DNA from: Lachnospiraceae bacterium
GTDB taxonomy: Bacteria > Bacillota > Clostridia > Lachnospirales > Lachnospiraceae
DNA length: 33,898 nucleotides
Reading direction: 5' to 3'
Assembly (NCBI GenBank): GCA_014804445.1
Contig: JAAUZU010000020.1
Coordinates: 1 to 33,898 of the forward strand
In this document: positions 23,036 to 31,790 of the stretch, one piece after another
Numbering within the stretch: the first letter of the stretch is position 1
Layout of the letters: the number at the start of each line of letters is the position of its first letter
The notes under the pieces: generated by a model
Databases searched by the model: none
The model's input: the letters and a program-made list of their open reading frames with translations, nothing else
Told to the model about the DNA's origin: nothing
Made by a program: the position numbers and the translations under genes

Positions 23036-25352
23036 GATTTTACGAAAGAAACAAAAGCGAAAAACAAAAAAACAACCGCAGATAGTATTGTCAGAAGGTA
23101 TTGTATTATCCGGTGATTTTTGCGAACAGCGTGAAAAAAGGTGGACAGATTATTTTGTGCGTGTCCTGTCTTTGTTTGCAATTGTCACAGGCAGCCTCGG
23201 CGGAATGTTATCCGCTTTTGATATTGCTTATGAAAAGTGGGTATTTTTCATGGCAGTGCTTATCGCCTCTCTTTACTGTGCCTCATTGTATTTTGCTGCA
23301 TGGTGGGAAAATATCGGCTATGTCCTTGCTTTCCTCTTTGTGTTAAATGCCGGATTGGGACTCCGGACATACATCAGCAGTGGATTTTATGGTATTTTAA
23401 ATGATATTTCTGCTGCTGCCGCAGAATTTTTCGGCTCAAACGCGCAGATAAGTTATCCCGAACAGGTTGCGAACCATTCCCTTGCTATCTCAGTTGCCAT
23501 GTGCTATTTTGCCCTGATTAGCTGCCTCTTTACAAACGGACTGATTTCCCGCAAAATGCACTACCTGCCTGTGACTGCTTTTTCTGTTCTCTTTCTGCTT
23601 GTACCGATTTATCTGGAGCAGGAGCCTTCGGGCGGCTATGTCATTTTACTGGCTGTGGGAATCCTCACGGCATATATTCTCAGGCAAAACCATTATTCCT
23701 GTCGGTCCCAAAAGAAAAAAGCATGTCAGAAAGCCGCCAAAAAGCATATATTCCCGGGAAGCTATTCCGGCAGAGCCGCCATGGGAACACTTTTTGCGGT
23801 TGCCCTTTTATGCACTGTTGTGATTGGAATTGCAGGGCTGCTTATCCCCAAAAACTCCTTTATGACAGCAGACAAAAGAAGTAATTTTAAGCTTCAGACA
23901 ATGGATATAATGGAAAATTTGTATCTCTTAGGCATGATGGGATTGATTAACATCTATCCGACAACCGGCGGGCTTGTGAACGGGCGGCTCGGCGGCGTCA
24001 ACTCTGTCCGGCTGGACTATGAGACAGACTTGACTTTGGAGTTTGTGCCCTATACTTATGATAGGATTTATCTGAAAACATTTGTCGGCGCAGAATATCT
24101 TCCTTATCAAAATCAATGGGCCAGGCAAACATTGGAACAGGGCTGGTCTGTCGAAACAGCGGATCGTCTGCAAATGGCATATCTTTCCGGAGAGGACGGC
24201 TATGCCAGAGGCGTCATGACTGTCAAAAATGTTGCAGCAATGACGGGAATTTATCAGCCATATTACTCTCAGGACGTTGTGGAAATACGTCCGGGCATGC
24301 AGCATGATTATGTCTTTTTTCCGCTGCTCACATCACAACCGGACAACAATGACTTGATACCTGCGGACAGTCTATGGCTTGAAATTCCGGAGGAAAATAG
24401 GGAAGTTGTTGCTGAGTTTTGTAACGAAGCCGGTCTTTCCGGTTCGAGAGACGAAATCATAGACAAACTCCGTAATTACTTCCAGGACAATTTTCCATAC
24501 ACATTAAGTCCCGGAATGACACCGCGCAGTAAGGATTTCGTTAATTATTTCCTGACAGAAAAGCGAAAGGGTTACTGCGCCCACTATGCCAGCGCTGCCA
24601 CACTGATTCTGCGATATATGGGAATTCCTGCGCGCTACGTGGAGGGATATGCCGTCGATGCCATAGAAATTGCAGAGGATGGCAGTCTCACAGAAAAAGA
24701 TGTTTCTGACTATTATGATGGGGTGTCCCTGCTCTCACAGAGCGCTGTCATATCCTATGATGCCACCGACGGAGACGCCCACGCATGGGTGGAAGTTTAT
24801 GACCAAAATTTAGGCTGGTATCCGGTGGAATTCACCCCCTATCGGACAGAAGAAGATAGAAATCAAGGCAGTATCTGGGACATGTTCCTGCGGCTTTTTC
24901 AAACGAATTCGAATGGCACCGGCGCTGACAATGCAATAGGAGCTGCACAGAATCATATTGACATTGCAGCCGCTTTTCGCATATTAGGTTTTGGCTTTGC
25001 CATTAGTCTTGGTATCCTGATAATGGCCGTACCGGCAGGACTTCTCATCAGAAAATGCATATGGCTCTACCGTTACCTCCATGCTGACCGCAGTGAGAAG
25101 CTGTTGATGCATTACAGAAACAGGATTCGCAACATATATATAAAAAGCAGCCGAAACAGAGAACTAAGAGAAGAATTTGCGAAAACCAAAAACTTTGAAG
25201 AACAGGTTTTCTGGCTTGCCAAATACGGGTTCTTTCCATTAGGGGCAGAAACAAAAACAGAAATACTGATTCAAACATTAAATGAAGCCGCCTATTCACG
25301 AAAAGAGATTTCCGGCGAAGCGTTCGACGCCGCTATGAATATGATACATTAA
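23028..25352 (+). CDS. Transglutaminase-like membrane protein (TgpA-type, DUF3488 family layout)
   Basis: The product has 774 residues. A basic N terminus is followed by about seven helices (40-280), a large extracytoplasmic part and a last helix near 645-675. The transglutaminase core has Cys517 (RKGYCAHYASAATLI), His585 (DGDAHAWVEVY) and an acidic third residue, Glu601 (WYPVEFTP), where many relatives have Asp. The first half matches the TgpA layout. Such proteins sit with MoxR and DUF58 and are thought to act on cell-surface proteins. The cytoplasmic tail (680-774) is helical and charged. Start ATG 23028 overlaps the previous stop. Confidence 0.92.
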   Translation: MARILRKKQKRKTKKQPQIVLSEGIVLSGDFCEQREKRWTDYFVRVLSLFAIVTGSLGGMLSAFDIAYEKWVFFMAVLIASLYCASLYFAAWWENIGYVLAFLFVLNAGLGLRTYISSGFYGILNDISAAAAEFFGSNAQISYPEQVANHSLAISVAMCYFALISCLFTNGLISRKMHYLPVTAFSVLFLLVPIYLEQEPSGGYVILLAVGILTAYILRQNHYSCRSQKKKACQKAAKKHIFPGSYSGRAAMGTLFAVALLCTVVIGIAGLLIPKNSFMTADKRSNFKLQTMDIMENLYLLGMMGLINIYPTTGGLVNGRLGGVNSVRLDYETDLTLEFVPYTYDRIYLKTFVGAEYLPYQNQWARQTLEQGWSVETADRLQMAYLSGEDGYARGVMTVKNVAAMTGIYQPYYSQDVVEIRPGMQHDYVFFPLLTSQPDNNDLIPADSLWLEIPEENREVVAEFCNEAGLSGSRDEIIDKLRNYFQDNFPYTLSPGMTPRSKDFVNYFLTEKRKGYCAHYASAATLILRYMGIPARYVEGYAVDAIEIAEDGSLTEKDVSDYYDGVSLLSQSAVISYDATDGDAHAWVEVYDQNLGWYPVEFTPYRTEEDRNQGSIWDMFLRLFQTNSNGTGADNAIGAAQNHIDIAAAFRILGFGFAISLGILIMAVPAGLLIRKCIWLYRYLHADRSEKLLMHYRNRIRNIYIKSSRNRELREEFAKTKNFEEQVFWLAKYGFFPLGAETKTEILIQTLNEAAYSRKEISGEAFDAAMNMIH

Positions 25353-25395
25353 AACCTCAGACACAAGATGTGTGATGCTCTGAAGATGGAAAATA

Positions 25396-26232
25396 TCACT
25401 TCCTGTAGGCTCTTGGCGTAACGCCGTACCTTTTCTTAAAAGCGTCTTTAAAGTAGTTGCTGTCTGAAAAACCACAGCGGAGTGCGATTTCCGTAATGGA
25501 ATCATCCGTAGTGATGAGTTCCAGTGCGGCATGCTGCAGCCGGATAAAAACGAGATATTCATGTACGCCGATGCCGGCAGCCTCTCTGAATTTCCGGCTC
25601 AGATAATTGGGGCTGTAGCCTGCGGCTTTGGCAATATCCGCCATGGTAATGGACTCCGGATAATGGCTGCTGATAAATTGTGCCGCCTGCACAATCTGTT
25701 GGTCGGTCGTATGAATATGGACGGGCATGTCTTGCGGGAACCGGCATTCCCGGCTGCAAAGTAAAAACAGCTCCTGCAATAATGTCTGAAGCATGAGAGA
25801 GGAACGTTTGTCACCGATTTTTTCCTCTTTTACCATGCGCAAAAGAAGCGCGGCAATCTGTTCCCGATGCGCTTCCGGAACTTGAAAAATCCGCATTTCG
25901 GAAAAAAAGTCTGTCTGCTGTGGGAGCAGTTGTTTTACGGATTCCCGGACGTCATCTTCACGAAAAAAGACAATGCTTCTTTTGCAGTCCCCGAAACTGT
26001 AACGTGTATAATGCAGCACTTGCGGCGGAATCAGCAAAAAATCGCCGCTATGCATATCATGCAAATTATTTTCTATAAAGAAACGGCAGGCGCCGCTTTC
26101 AATGTAAAAAAGTTCAAAATAAGGGTGGCAGTGATGAGAGGGCATTACATAACCGGCTTTTTTGACTTCCCCTTCCGCATAGATTCTGTCAATCATTTTT
26201 TCTGTTTGTCTTACGCTTCTGTTGTTTGTCAT
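25396..26232 (-). CDS. AraC-family regulator with cupin sensor domain
   Basis: The product has 278 residues. Start 26232 is chosen for GGAGG five bases upstream on the minus strand; the frame is open to 26286 without a ribosome site. Residues 28-110 form a cupin (SHHCHPYFELFYIESG, GDFLLIPPQVLHY). The two HTH motifs are at the C terminus (ITMADIAKAAGYSPNYLSRK and ITEIALRCGFSDSNYFKDAF), ending in YGVTPRAYRK. It is divergent from the oxidoreductase-MATE genes and most likely controls them, by analogy with sugar- or polyol-sensing relatives. Effector unknown. It is convergent with the transglutaminase gene, with only 43 bases between the stops. Confidence 0.93.
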   Translation of the reverse strand: MTNNRSVRQTEKMIDRIYAEGEVKKAGYVMPSHHCHPYFELFYIESGACRFFIENNLHDMHSGDFLLIPPQVLHYTRYSFGDCKRSIVFFREDDVRESVKQLLPQQTDFFSEMRIFQVPEAHREQIAALLLRMVKEEKIGDKRSSLMLQTLLQELFLLCSRECRFPQDMPVHIHTTDQQIVQAAQFISSHYPESITMADIAKAAGYSPNYLSRKFREAAGIGVHEYLVFIRLQHAALELITTDDSITEIALRCGFSDSNYFKDAFKKRYGVTPRAYRK

Positions 26233-26352
26233 GGCAGCCTCCGAATATTGTTGAAAAAACAGTATTTTGAGGCAATTGTATTTCATAATCAGTAGAAAAT
26301 CAAGAAAAATTATTGTAAATTCTTCTTATCGATAGAGAAAGATGGAGACCTG

Positions 26353-27513
26353 ATGATGAAATTAAACATAGAGGAAAAAGGGAAGCCTGTTCGTTGTGCC
26401 ATTATTGGAATCGGTTCGATGGGGAAAAAATACGCATCCAAGATTGGAAGCGGAAAAATTGACGGTTTGACGCTGACTGCCGTATGCTGCAGGAGCGCGG
26501 AAAATGCCGCATGGGCCGCAGCCAATCTGGAGCCTTCTGTCGGGATTTACCGCAGCGAGGATATGCTGTATGAGGCTTCACAGTCATTTGATGCGGTGCT
26601 GATTGTAACGCCGCACAAGCAGCATCCCGCAATGGCTGTTCGTGCCTTGCAGGCGGGAAAACATGTTATGTGTGATAAACCTGCCGGAATCACCACTGCG
26701 GATGCACATAGGATAAATGAAGCGGCAGGCCGCTCCGAAAAAGTATTTGCTATGATGTGCCATCAGCGCACCTATGCACAATACAGGAAGATAAAAGAGC
26801 TTTTGGAAGAACAGGCCATCGGTCAGCTTACCCGCATAAGCCTTGAAAACAGCAATTATTTCAGAACGCGGTACTATCACAGTTCCGCAGGCTGGCGCAG
26901 CAGTTGGAACGGAGAGGGCGGAGGACTGCTGATTAATCAAGGGTATCATCTTCTGGACATGTGGCAGTATCTGTTTGGGCTTCCGCAGTCTGTTTACGCC
27001 GACATCCCCTTTGGGAAGTACAATGATTTTGCTGTGGATGATGAGGCAACGCTGATTATGAACTATCCCGGGAAAATGACGGGTCTCTTTGTGGTGTCAA
27101 CGGGAGAGGGAAGCCGGACAGAACGGCTGGAAATCACAGGGACTGCGGGGAGAATCTTACTTGACGGTCTGAAATTGCAGTTGACGCGCTTTGACTGTGA
27201 TGTGAGGGAATATGGAAAAAAGGCGCAGGTCACTTCCAGACAGGAACTTCATGAGACGGTGGAGGAATATCAATTCGGAACTCCGGAGCAGGCATATGAG
27301 ACCATGCTGCAAAATTTTGCGGATGCCATATTGAAAGGGGAAGATTTGATAGCCCCGGGAACAGAAGGGGCAGATACACTGGAGCTGGTCAATGCCGCGT
27401 ATTTTTCTGCCTGGCAGGGAAAAAAGATTTTTTTGCCGGTAGACAGGGAGCAGTATATTTCCGCCCTGCATGAGAGGGAGGAGAAAGAGACGGCAGCCCA
27501 TTTACCATCTTGA
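26353..27513 (+). CDS. Gfo/Idh/MocA-family NAD(P)-dependent oxidoreductase
   Basis: The product has 386 residues; GGAGACC precedes ATG 26353, and an ATG one codon on is equally possible. The Rossmann motif is GIGSMG (19-24). VTPHKQHPAMAVRALQAGKH and CDKPAG (Asp108-Lys109-Pro110, the EKP-type motif with Asp) follow. GGGLLINQGYHLLDMWQYLFG holds the catalytic His region. Enzymes of this family oxidise or reduce sugars, inositols or their derivatives. The substrate cannot be told. It is the first gene of a short operon with the MATE exporter (27 bases apart). Confidence 0.92.
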   Translation: MMKLNIEEKGKPVRCAIIGIGSMGKKYASKIGSGKIDGLTLTAVCCRSAENAAWAAANLEPSVGIYRSEDMLYEASQSFDAVLIVTPHKQHPAMAVRALQAGKHVMCDKPAGITTADAHRINEAAGRSEKVFAMMCHQRTYAQYRKIKELLEEQAIGQLTRISLENSNYFRTRYYHSSAGWRSSWNGEGGGLLINQGYHLLDMWQYLFGLPQSVYADIPFGKYNDFAVDDEATLIMNYPGKMTGLFVVSTGEGSRTERLEITGTAGRILLDGLKLQLTRFDCDVREYGKKAQVTSRQELHETVEEYQFGTPEQAYETMLQNFADAILKGEDLIAPGTEGADTLELVNAAYFSAWQGKKIFLPVDREQYISALHEREEKETAAHLPS

Positions 27514-27540
27514 TGAACAGATTGACGGGAGAGCAAGTAA

Positions 27541-28926
27541 ATGAACCTTCTGAAAAAAGAAACCAACAGAGAGCTGATCTTAAGTGGAAATATGCTGCGG
27601 GCAGTGCTTTCTATCGCCATACCGGTTGCGCTGAATTCCTTTTTGCAGACTATGTACAACCTGACGGATACTTACTGGCTTGGAAAAATCGGCACGGAAC
27701 AATTGGCGGCAATCAATCTGGTGACACCGGTACAGAATATCATTCTCAACTTCGGCACCGGTATTACAGTGGCCGGTTCGGTGCTCATAGCGCAATATAT
27801 CGGGGCCGGCGATGACGAGAATGCGAAGGGAATGGCGAACCAGATTTTTACCTGTGCAATTCTTTTTGCGTTCACCTGTGCCGCTATCTGTTTTTTTGTA
27901 ACCCCTGCCATTGTGGGGTGGCTTGGCGCCGACGGCAATACTTATGATTATGGAAATATATACCTTCGGATTGTTGTGCTTGATATGCCGCTTTTGTATA
28001 CAATAAATATATACAATGCCATCCATCAGGCGCAAGGAGATACCGTGCGCCCGATGCTGCTCAATTTTTTGGGAATTGTCATCAATATGATTCTGGACCC
28101 GCTTTTCATGCTTGTTCTGGACTTAAATATTATGGGGGCGGCACTTGCCACTTTGGCAGCAAAACTTCCCTCTGCAGTTATCGCGTTTTATGCGTTGACA
28201 AGACCTTCCCGGACAATCAGTATTGACCTCAGGAAACTGCAATTTGAAAAAGAAAAGCTGATGTCGATTTTAAAAGTCGGTCTTCCTACTGCAATAGGCG
28301 GTTCTACCATGCAACTGGGTTTCCTGCTGATGAGTAAAAACGTCTATCAATATGGTACGGAGGCAATGGCGGCATATGGTATCGGAAACAAAGTGAACAG
28401 CCTCATCACACTTCCCACAAACGGGATTGGCTCTGCGGTTGCTACGATTGTCGGGCAGAATGTGGGAGCCGAGCAGTATGACAGGGCAGAAAAGGGTTAC
28501 AAGCTTGCCCGAAATATCAGTATTCTTTTTCTGCTCGTGGGTGGTATGATTTTGTCTTTTGCTCCTATTTCAAAAGCAATTGTAGGTATCTTTTCGGATG
28601 ATGACGTCGTTGTTGCGATGGCGGCTGATTTCCTGAGTATTATGGCGTTTTGGTGCTGGACAAACGGAATATACAATTCATCCATCGGACTTTTCCAAGG
28701 GACGGGGCATACAGAAGTTACGATGCTTGTGGATGTGTCACGACTCTGGGTGTTTCGGTTTCTGACACTGTTTTTATTTGAAACGGTGTTTCATATGGGC
28801 GTGCGCAGCATATGGTACAGCGTGGTGGTCAGCAATGGCATATCAGCGGCAGTATTGTATGTGCTTTACCGTATGCGCATCTGGCGCAAACCGGGTATGC
28901 AGAAAAAGAAGCGCATGGGTAATTAA
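27541..28926 (+). CDS. MATE-family multidrug/organic cation exporter
   Basis: The product has 461 residues, with GGGAGAG before ATG 27541. Twelve hydrophobic segments in two halves are visible. The first helix pair has ALNSFLQTMYNLTDTYWLGKIG and LVTPVQNIILNFGTGI; the second half has AMAAYGIGNKVNSLITLPTNGIGSA and GQNVGAEQYDRAEKGYKLA. These are typical of MatE/NorM-like transporters driven by Na+ or H+. Located with a Gfo/Idh oxidoreductase and opposite an AraC regulator, it could export the product or a toxic analogue of the same pathway. Confidence 0.93.
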   Translation: MNLLKKETNRELILSGNMLRAVLSIAIPVALNSFLQTMYNLTDTYWLGKIGTEQLAAINLVTPVQNIILNFGTGITVAGSVLIAQYIGAGDDENAKGMANQIFTCAILFAFTCAAICFFVTPAIVGWLGADGNTYDYGNIYLRIVVLDMPLLYTINIYNAIHQAQGDTVRPMLLNFLGIVINMILDPLFMLVLDLNIMGAALATLAAKLPSAVIAFYALTRPSRTISIDLRKLQFEKEKLMSILKVGLPTAIGGSTMQLGFLLMSKNVYQYGTEAMAAYGIGNKVNSLITLPTNGIGSAVATIVGQNVGAEQYDRAEKGYKLARNISILFLLVGGMILSFAPISKAIVGIFSDDDVVVAMAADFLSIMAFWCWTNGIYNSSIGLFQGTGHTEVTMLVDVSRLWVFRFLTLFLFETVFHMGVRSIWYSVVVSNGISAAVLYVLYRMRIWRKPGMQKKKRMGN

Positions 28927-28933
28927 AAAGAGA

Positions 28934-28963
28934 TTGCGGAAACTCAGATTGGGATGCTATATT
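28934..28963 (+). promoter_or_regulatory. Possible promoter of pepD
   Basis: TTGCGG (28934-28939) and TATATT (28958-28963), 18 bases apart, with TGC right before the -10 (extended -10). It lies 32 bases before the start codon. Confidence 0.4.
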
Positions 28964-28994
28964 GTTTATAGTACAAACATGTGGAGGTATGATC

Positions 28995-30452
28995 ATGAGA
29001 GTATTGGAAGGACTTGCCCCTGAGCGGGTATTTTACTATTTTGAAGAAATATGCGGGATACCGCATGGTTCCGGAAATGTAGAGCAAATCAGCAATTACC
29101 TGATGGATTTTGCAAAGCAGAAGGGACTTTATGCGGTACAGGATGCGTTAAAGAACGTTATCATTGTAAAACCGGCCACGTCCGGCTATGAGGAGGAGCC
29201 TGCGGTCATTCTGCAGGGACATATGGACATGGTGGCGGTGAAAAAGCCGGACTGCCCGATTGATATGGCAGTGGAAGGGCTTAGGCTGAAAGTGAATGGC
29301 GATAAAATCTATGCGGAGGGAACCAGTCTGGGCGGCGACGACGGGATTGCGGTTGCCTATGCGCTGGCGCTTTTGGAGGCGGACCATTTATCCCACCCGA
29401 AGCTGGAGGTAGTGATTACCGTGGACGAGGAGGTCGGCATGGACGGCGCCAGAGGCATCGACTTGTCGTTTTTGACCGGCAGGAGAATGTTGAATCTGGA
29501 TTCCGAGGAGGAGGGTATTTTCCTGACGAGTTGTGCAGGAGGCGCCCGCATGGAGTGCAGGCTGCCGATGTCAGTCTGTGAAAAAGAAGGGCCGGTATGC
29601 AGAATCAGTGTGGAAGGGCTGATAGGCGGACATTCCGGCGCGGAAATCCATAAGGGGCGCGGCAATGCCAACTGTCTTATGGGTCGGATTCTAAACAGTC
29701 TGGCTTCAAAGGTGGCGCTTTCTATTAAATCCATGGAGGGCGGACTGGCTGACAATGCGATTCCGAGGCAGACCGTCTGCGAGGTGGTGCTGGAAAAGGA
29801 GCAGGAGGATACCTTTAAGGCGCTGCTTTTGGAGATAGAAGGTAAAATAAAGAAGGAACTTGCCTCCAAGGATAAGGATTTTCAGATTACGGCAGTCTTT
29901 ACCGGGGAGGAGCATACCATTTGTGCGGACGTGGAAAGCACGAAGCAGGCGGCGGCTTTTCTGGCGGCGCTGCCAAACGGCGTGCAGGCAATGAGCGCGG
30001 ATGTGGAAGGGCTTGTGGAGACTTCACTGAATCTGGGCATGGTATCTTATGTTGCGGGAAGCAAGGAGCTTCGCTGCACTTTTTCCCTCAGAAGCTGCAT
30101 TGAGAGTGCAAAGCAGGCGCTTGTGGAGAAGGTAGAGGCAGTCACGATGCTTGCCAGCGGAAGCTGTGATATTTCCGGGGATTACCCGGGCTGGGCATAT
30201 CGGGTTCATTCCCCGCTTCGGGATAAAATGGTGGCGCTTTACGAGGAAATGTACGGCGAAAAGCCGCGTCTGGAAGCAATTCACGCAGGTCTGGAGTGTG
30301 GAATCCTTGCGGCGAAGCTGGAGGACCTTGACTGTATTTCCTTCGGCCCCAATATGGAAAACATTCATACCACGGAAGAAACCCTGTCGGTATCCTCTGT
30401 GGCACGGGTATGGGATTATCTGGTGAGGCTTCTGGCACAGAAAAATATTTAA
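28995..30452 (+). CDS. pepD: Aminoacyl-histidine (beta-Ala-Xaa) dipeptidase, M20 family
   Basis: The product has 485 residues. ATG 28995 has GGAGG seven bases upstream, and the protein begins MRVLEGLAPERVFYYFEEIC as in other PepD proteins; upstream in-frame ATGs have no proper ribosome site. Metal and catalytic residues are His76 and Asp78 (QGHMDMV), Asp115-Asp116 (GGDDGIAVAYA) and Glu145-Glu146 (VDEEVGMDGA). The C terminus has HAGLECGIL and SFGPNMENIHTTEE. It is a cytoplasmic zinc enzyme that splits dipeptides such as carnosine and others with an N-terminal small residue. It stands alone before tRNA-Pro. The length is normal for the family. Confidence 0.95.
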   Translation: MRVLEGLAPERVFYYFEEICGIPHGSGNVEQISNYLMDFAKQKGLYAVQDALKNVIIVKPATSGYEEEPAVILQGHMDMVAVKKPDCPIDMAVEGLRLKVNGDKIYAEGTSLGGDDGIAVAYALALLEADHLSHPKLEVVITVDEEVGMDGARGIDLSFLTGRRMLNLDSEEEGIFLTSCAGGARMECRLPMSVCEKEGPVCRISVEGLIGGHSGAEIHKGRGNANCLMGRILNSLASKVALSIKSMEGGLADNAIPRQTVCEVVLEKEQEDTFKALLLEIEGKIKKELASKDKDFQITAVFTGEEHTICADVESTKQAAAFLAALPNGVQAMSADVEGLVETSLNLGMVSYVAGSKELRCTFSLRSCIESAKQALVEKVEAVTMLASGSCDISGDYPGWAYRVHSPLRDKMVALYEEMYGEKPRLEAIHAGLECGILAAKLEDLDCISFGPNMENIHTTEETLSVSSVARVWDYLVRLLAQKNI

Positions 30453-30472
30453 ATAAAAATTGAGATAAGGAC

Positions 30473-30501
30473 TTGATTTTATTTCCGTGACACGGTATAA
30501 T
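30473..30501 (+). promoter_or_regulatory. Promoter of tRNA-Pro
   Basis: TTGATT (30473-30478) and TATAAT (30496-30501) with 17 bases between them, 13 bases before the tRNA. Confidence 0.75.
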
Positions 30502-30514
30502 AACATTCGTGTTA

Positions 30515-30589
30515 CGGGGTGTGGCTCAGTTTGGTTAGAGCGCTGTCTTAGGGAGGCAGAGGCCGCAAGTTCGAATCTTGTCACTCCGA
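30515..30589 (+). tRNA. tRNA-Pro (anticodon AGG)
   Basis: The 75-base cloverleaf is complete. Acceptor CGGGGTG pairs with CACTCCG (one G-T), the D arm is GCTC/GAGC, and the anticodon stem CTGTC/GGCAG has loop TTAGGGA, so the anticodon is AGG. The T arm is GCAAG-TTCGAAT-CTTGT. C1-G72 is typical of tRNA-Pro. CCA is not encoded. It has its own promoter and terminator. Confidence 0.93.
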
Positions 30590-30591
30590 TA

Positions 30592-30625
30592 GAAAAAGCT
30601 TGGTAAATGCCAGGCTTTTTCTTTT
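30592..30625 (+). terminator. Terminator after tRNA-Pro
   Basis: AAAAAGCTTGG and CCAGGCTTTTT pair (one G-T) around TAAATG and run into CTTTTT. Confidence 0.85.
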
Positions 30626-30693
30626 TCGTGTTGCATTTCATGTTGTATACTGCTGAAATAAATATGAAGAAATATAAATTATGTCACAGATAA

Positions 30694-30722
30694 TTGCACG
30701 GCCGGTGATTTTATGGTAGATT
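30694..30722 (+). promoter_or_regulatory. Promoter of the lipoprotein gene
   Basis: TTGCAC (30694-30699) and TAGATT (30717-30722) with 17 bases between them, 26 bases before the start codon. Confidence 0.5.
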
Positions 30723-30747
30723 AATTTCCGAAAGGAGAGACAGAATT

Positions 30748-31554
30748 ATGCGGAAGAAATTTTTGACTGGCATATTGCCTTTTATGCTGCTGCTGTCTGC
30801 CTGCAGCTCGGTAAAGGGAGAAGATTCACAGGTTTCCAGACCTGAAGACCTTGTGGAATTCATTGGCGGTGCAGGCGGTGAAACGACGCGGGATGAAAAT
30901 AAAGATGGCGGTACGTCTTCTGACGTTTTGGATCATGCAGCAGAAGGAGATCAGACGCAGGAGCCGGAAGCCACGGTACAGCCTGATGGCGGAGCAGAAA
31001 CACCGGCGCCTGCCGAAGAGGAAGGAAATCTTACCTATAAAGAAATGTATGCGCAGGCAGTTTCCGAAACGGATTCTGCGATGTTTTCGTTGATTTATCT
31101 GGACAATGACGATATTCCGGAACTGGTGGTTTCGCGTGATGAAAGTTATTCCATTTATACAGTAAAGGACAATACCATATTCTGTATGGCGGATTCCCTG
31201 ACTACTGTGTCCCTGACTTACTTTGAGCGGACGGGCATTGTGTGTGGGTTTGACCGCTGGAATGGCGGGGGTGATGAAGGCGGCTATGGACAGTATTATT
31301 ATCAGACATCGAAGGATGGGACGCTTGCAAACGACGCCACACCTATATTGAACGATACTTACAATGCTGTCTATGATGATGAGGGTAATTACACAGGCGC
31401 GGGAATTGAAAACTATTATTATATGGGACAGGAGACCGATGAGGCGTCATACAAGGAAATGCAAAGCAGTCTTGGGATTACAGAGGATGGAGAAATATCG
31501 TGTATGGAGAATGCGCTCGGAAAAGAAGAAATGCTTGCGGCTTTAAGCCGGTAG
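30748..31554 (+). CDS. Surface lipoprotein of unknown function
   Basis: The product has 268 residues, with AAAGGAGAG before ATG 30748. A lipoprotein signal ends in LLLSAC with lipid-modified Cys19. A low-complexity acidic/Pro-rich linker follows (residues 20-95: EATVQPDGGAETPAPAEEEG). The folded domain starts near LTYKEMYAQ and has SLIYLDNDDIPELVVSRDE, a D-x-D-N-D-x-I-P-E-L stretch that looks like a calcium-binding or beta-propeller-type loop, common in Lachnospiraceae lipoproteins. WNGGGDEGGYGQYYYQ is Gly-rich. It sits outside the membrane. No enzyme motif is visible. It is followed by a strong hairpin shared with the opposite strand. Confidence 0.85.
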   Translation: MRKKFLTGILPFMLLLSACSSVKGEDSQVSRPEDLVEFIGGAGGETTRDENKDGGTSSDVLDHAAEGDQTQEPEATVQPDGGAETPAPAEEEGNLTYKEMYAQAVSETDSAMFSLIYLDNDDIPELVVSRDESYSIYTVKDNTIFCMADSLTTVSLTYFERTGIVCGFDRWNGGGDEGGYGQYYYQTSKDGTLANDATPILNDTYNAVYDDEGNYTGAGIENYYYMGQETDEASYKEMQSSLGITEDGEISCMENALGKEEMLAALSR

Positions 31555-31596
31555 GAGTGCTGTTTTAGGGATGAAAATATCTTGAGAAATTTTTAA

Positions 31597-31757
31597 AAAG
31601 AAGAGGGTATTGCGCGTAACGGAAAAACCGTTATGTGCAGTACCCTCGAAACATTTTAAATGAAACAGGTGGGTTGACAGTTCCCACATCTCCAACTGGG
31701 GTGACGGCTGCCCGTTCCGTCCTCTGATTTCATTTAATATAACTTATGCTTCTTTGA
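31597..31757 (-). ncRNA. Candidate structured small RNA with own promoter and terminator
   Basis: A transcript from the promoter at 31763-31790 would start near 31756 and end at the hairpin 31603-31647, about 160 nt. In it AAATGAAA (minus; plus 31728-31735) and TTTCATTT (plus 31658-31665) form a closing stem. Inside are two hairpins with 5-bp stems and 9-base loops: GACGG-AACGGGCAG-CCGTC and GTGGG-AACTGTCAA-CCCAC. GGCAG of loop 1 can pair with CTGTC of loop 2 (one G-T), and CAGTT between the hairpins can pair with AACTG of loop 2, so a kissing or pseudoknot fold is possible. No open frame of note runs through it. I do not recognise the RNA. Confidence 0.55.
31603..31647 (-). terminator. 20-bp hairpin terminator
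   Basis: Arms 31603-31622 and 31628-31647 pair over 20 bp with three wobbles around a 5-base A (plus) / T (minus) loop. On the minus strand it is followed by TTCTTTTTAAAAATTT. On the plus strand it is followed by GAAACATTTT, so it may also stop the lipoprotein transcript. Confidence 0.75.
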
Positions 31758-31762
31758 GTTTT

Positions 31763-31790
31763 ATTATACAATATTTTGATTACTTGTCAA
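31763..31790 (-). promoter_or_regulatory. Near-consensus promoter inside the end of the nuclease gene
   Basis: On the minus strand TTGACA (31785-31790) and TATAAT (31763-31768) are 16 bases apart. The boxes lie in the last eight codons and the stop of the PBECR3-like gene. They point to the small-RNA candidate. Confidence 0.7.
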
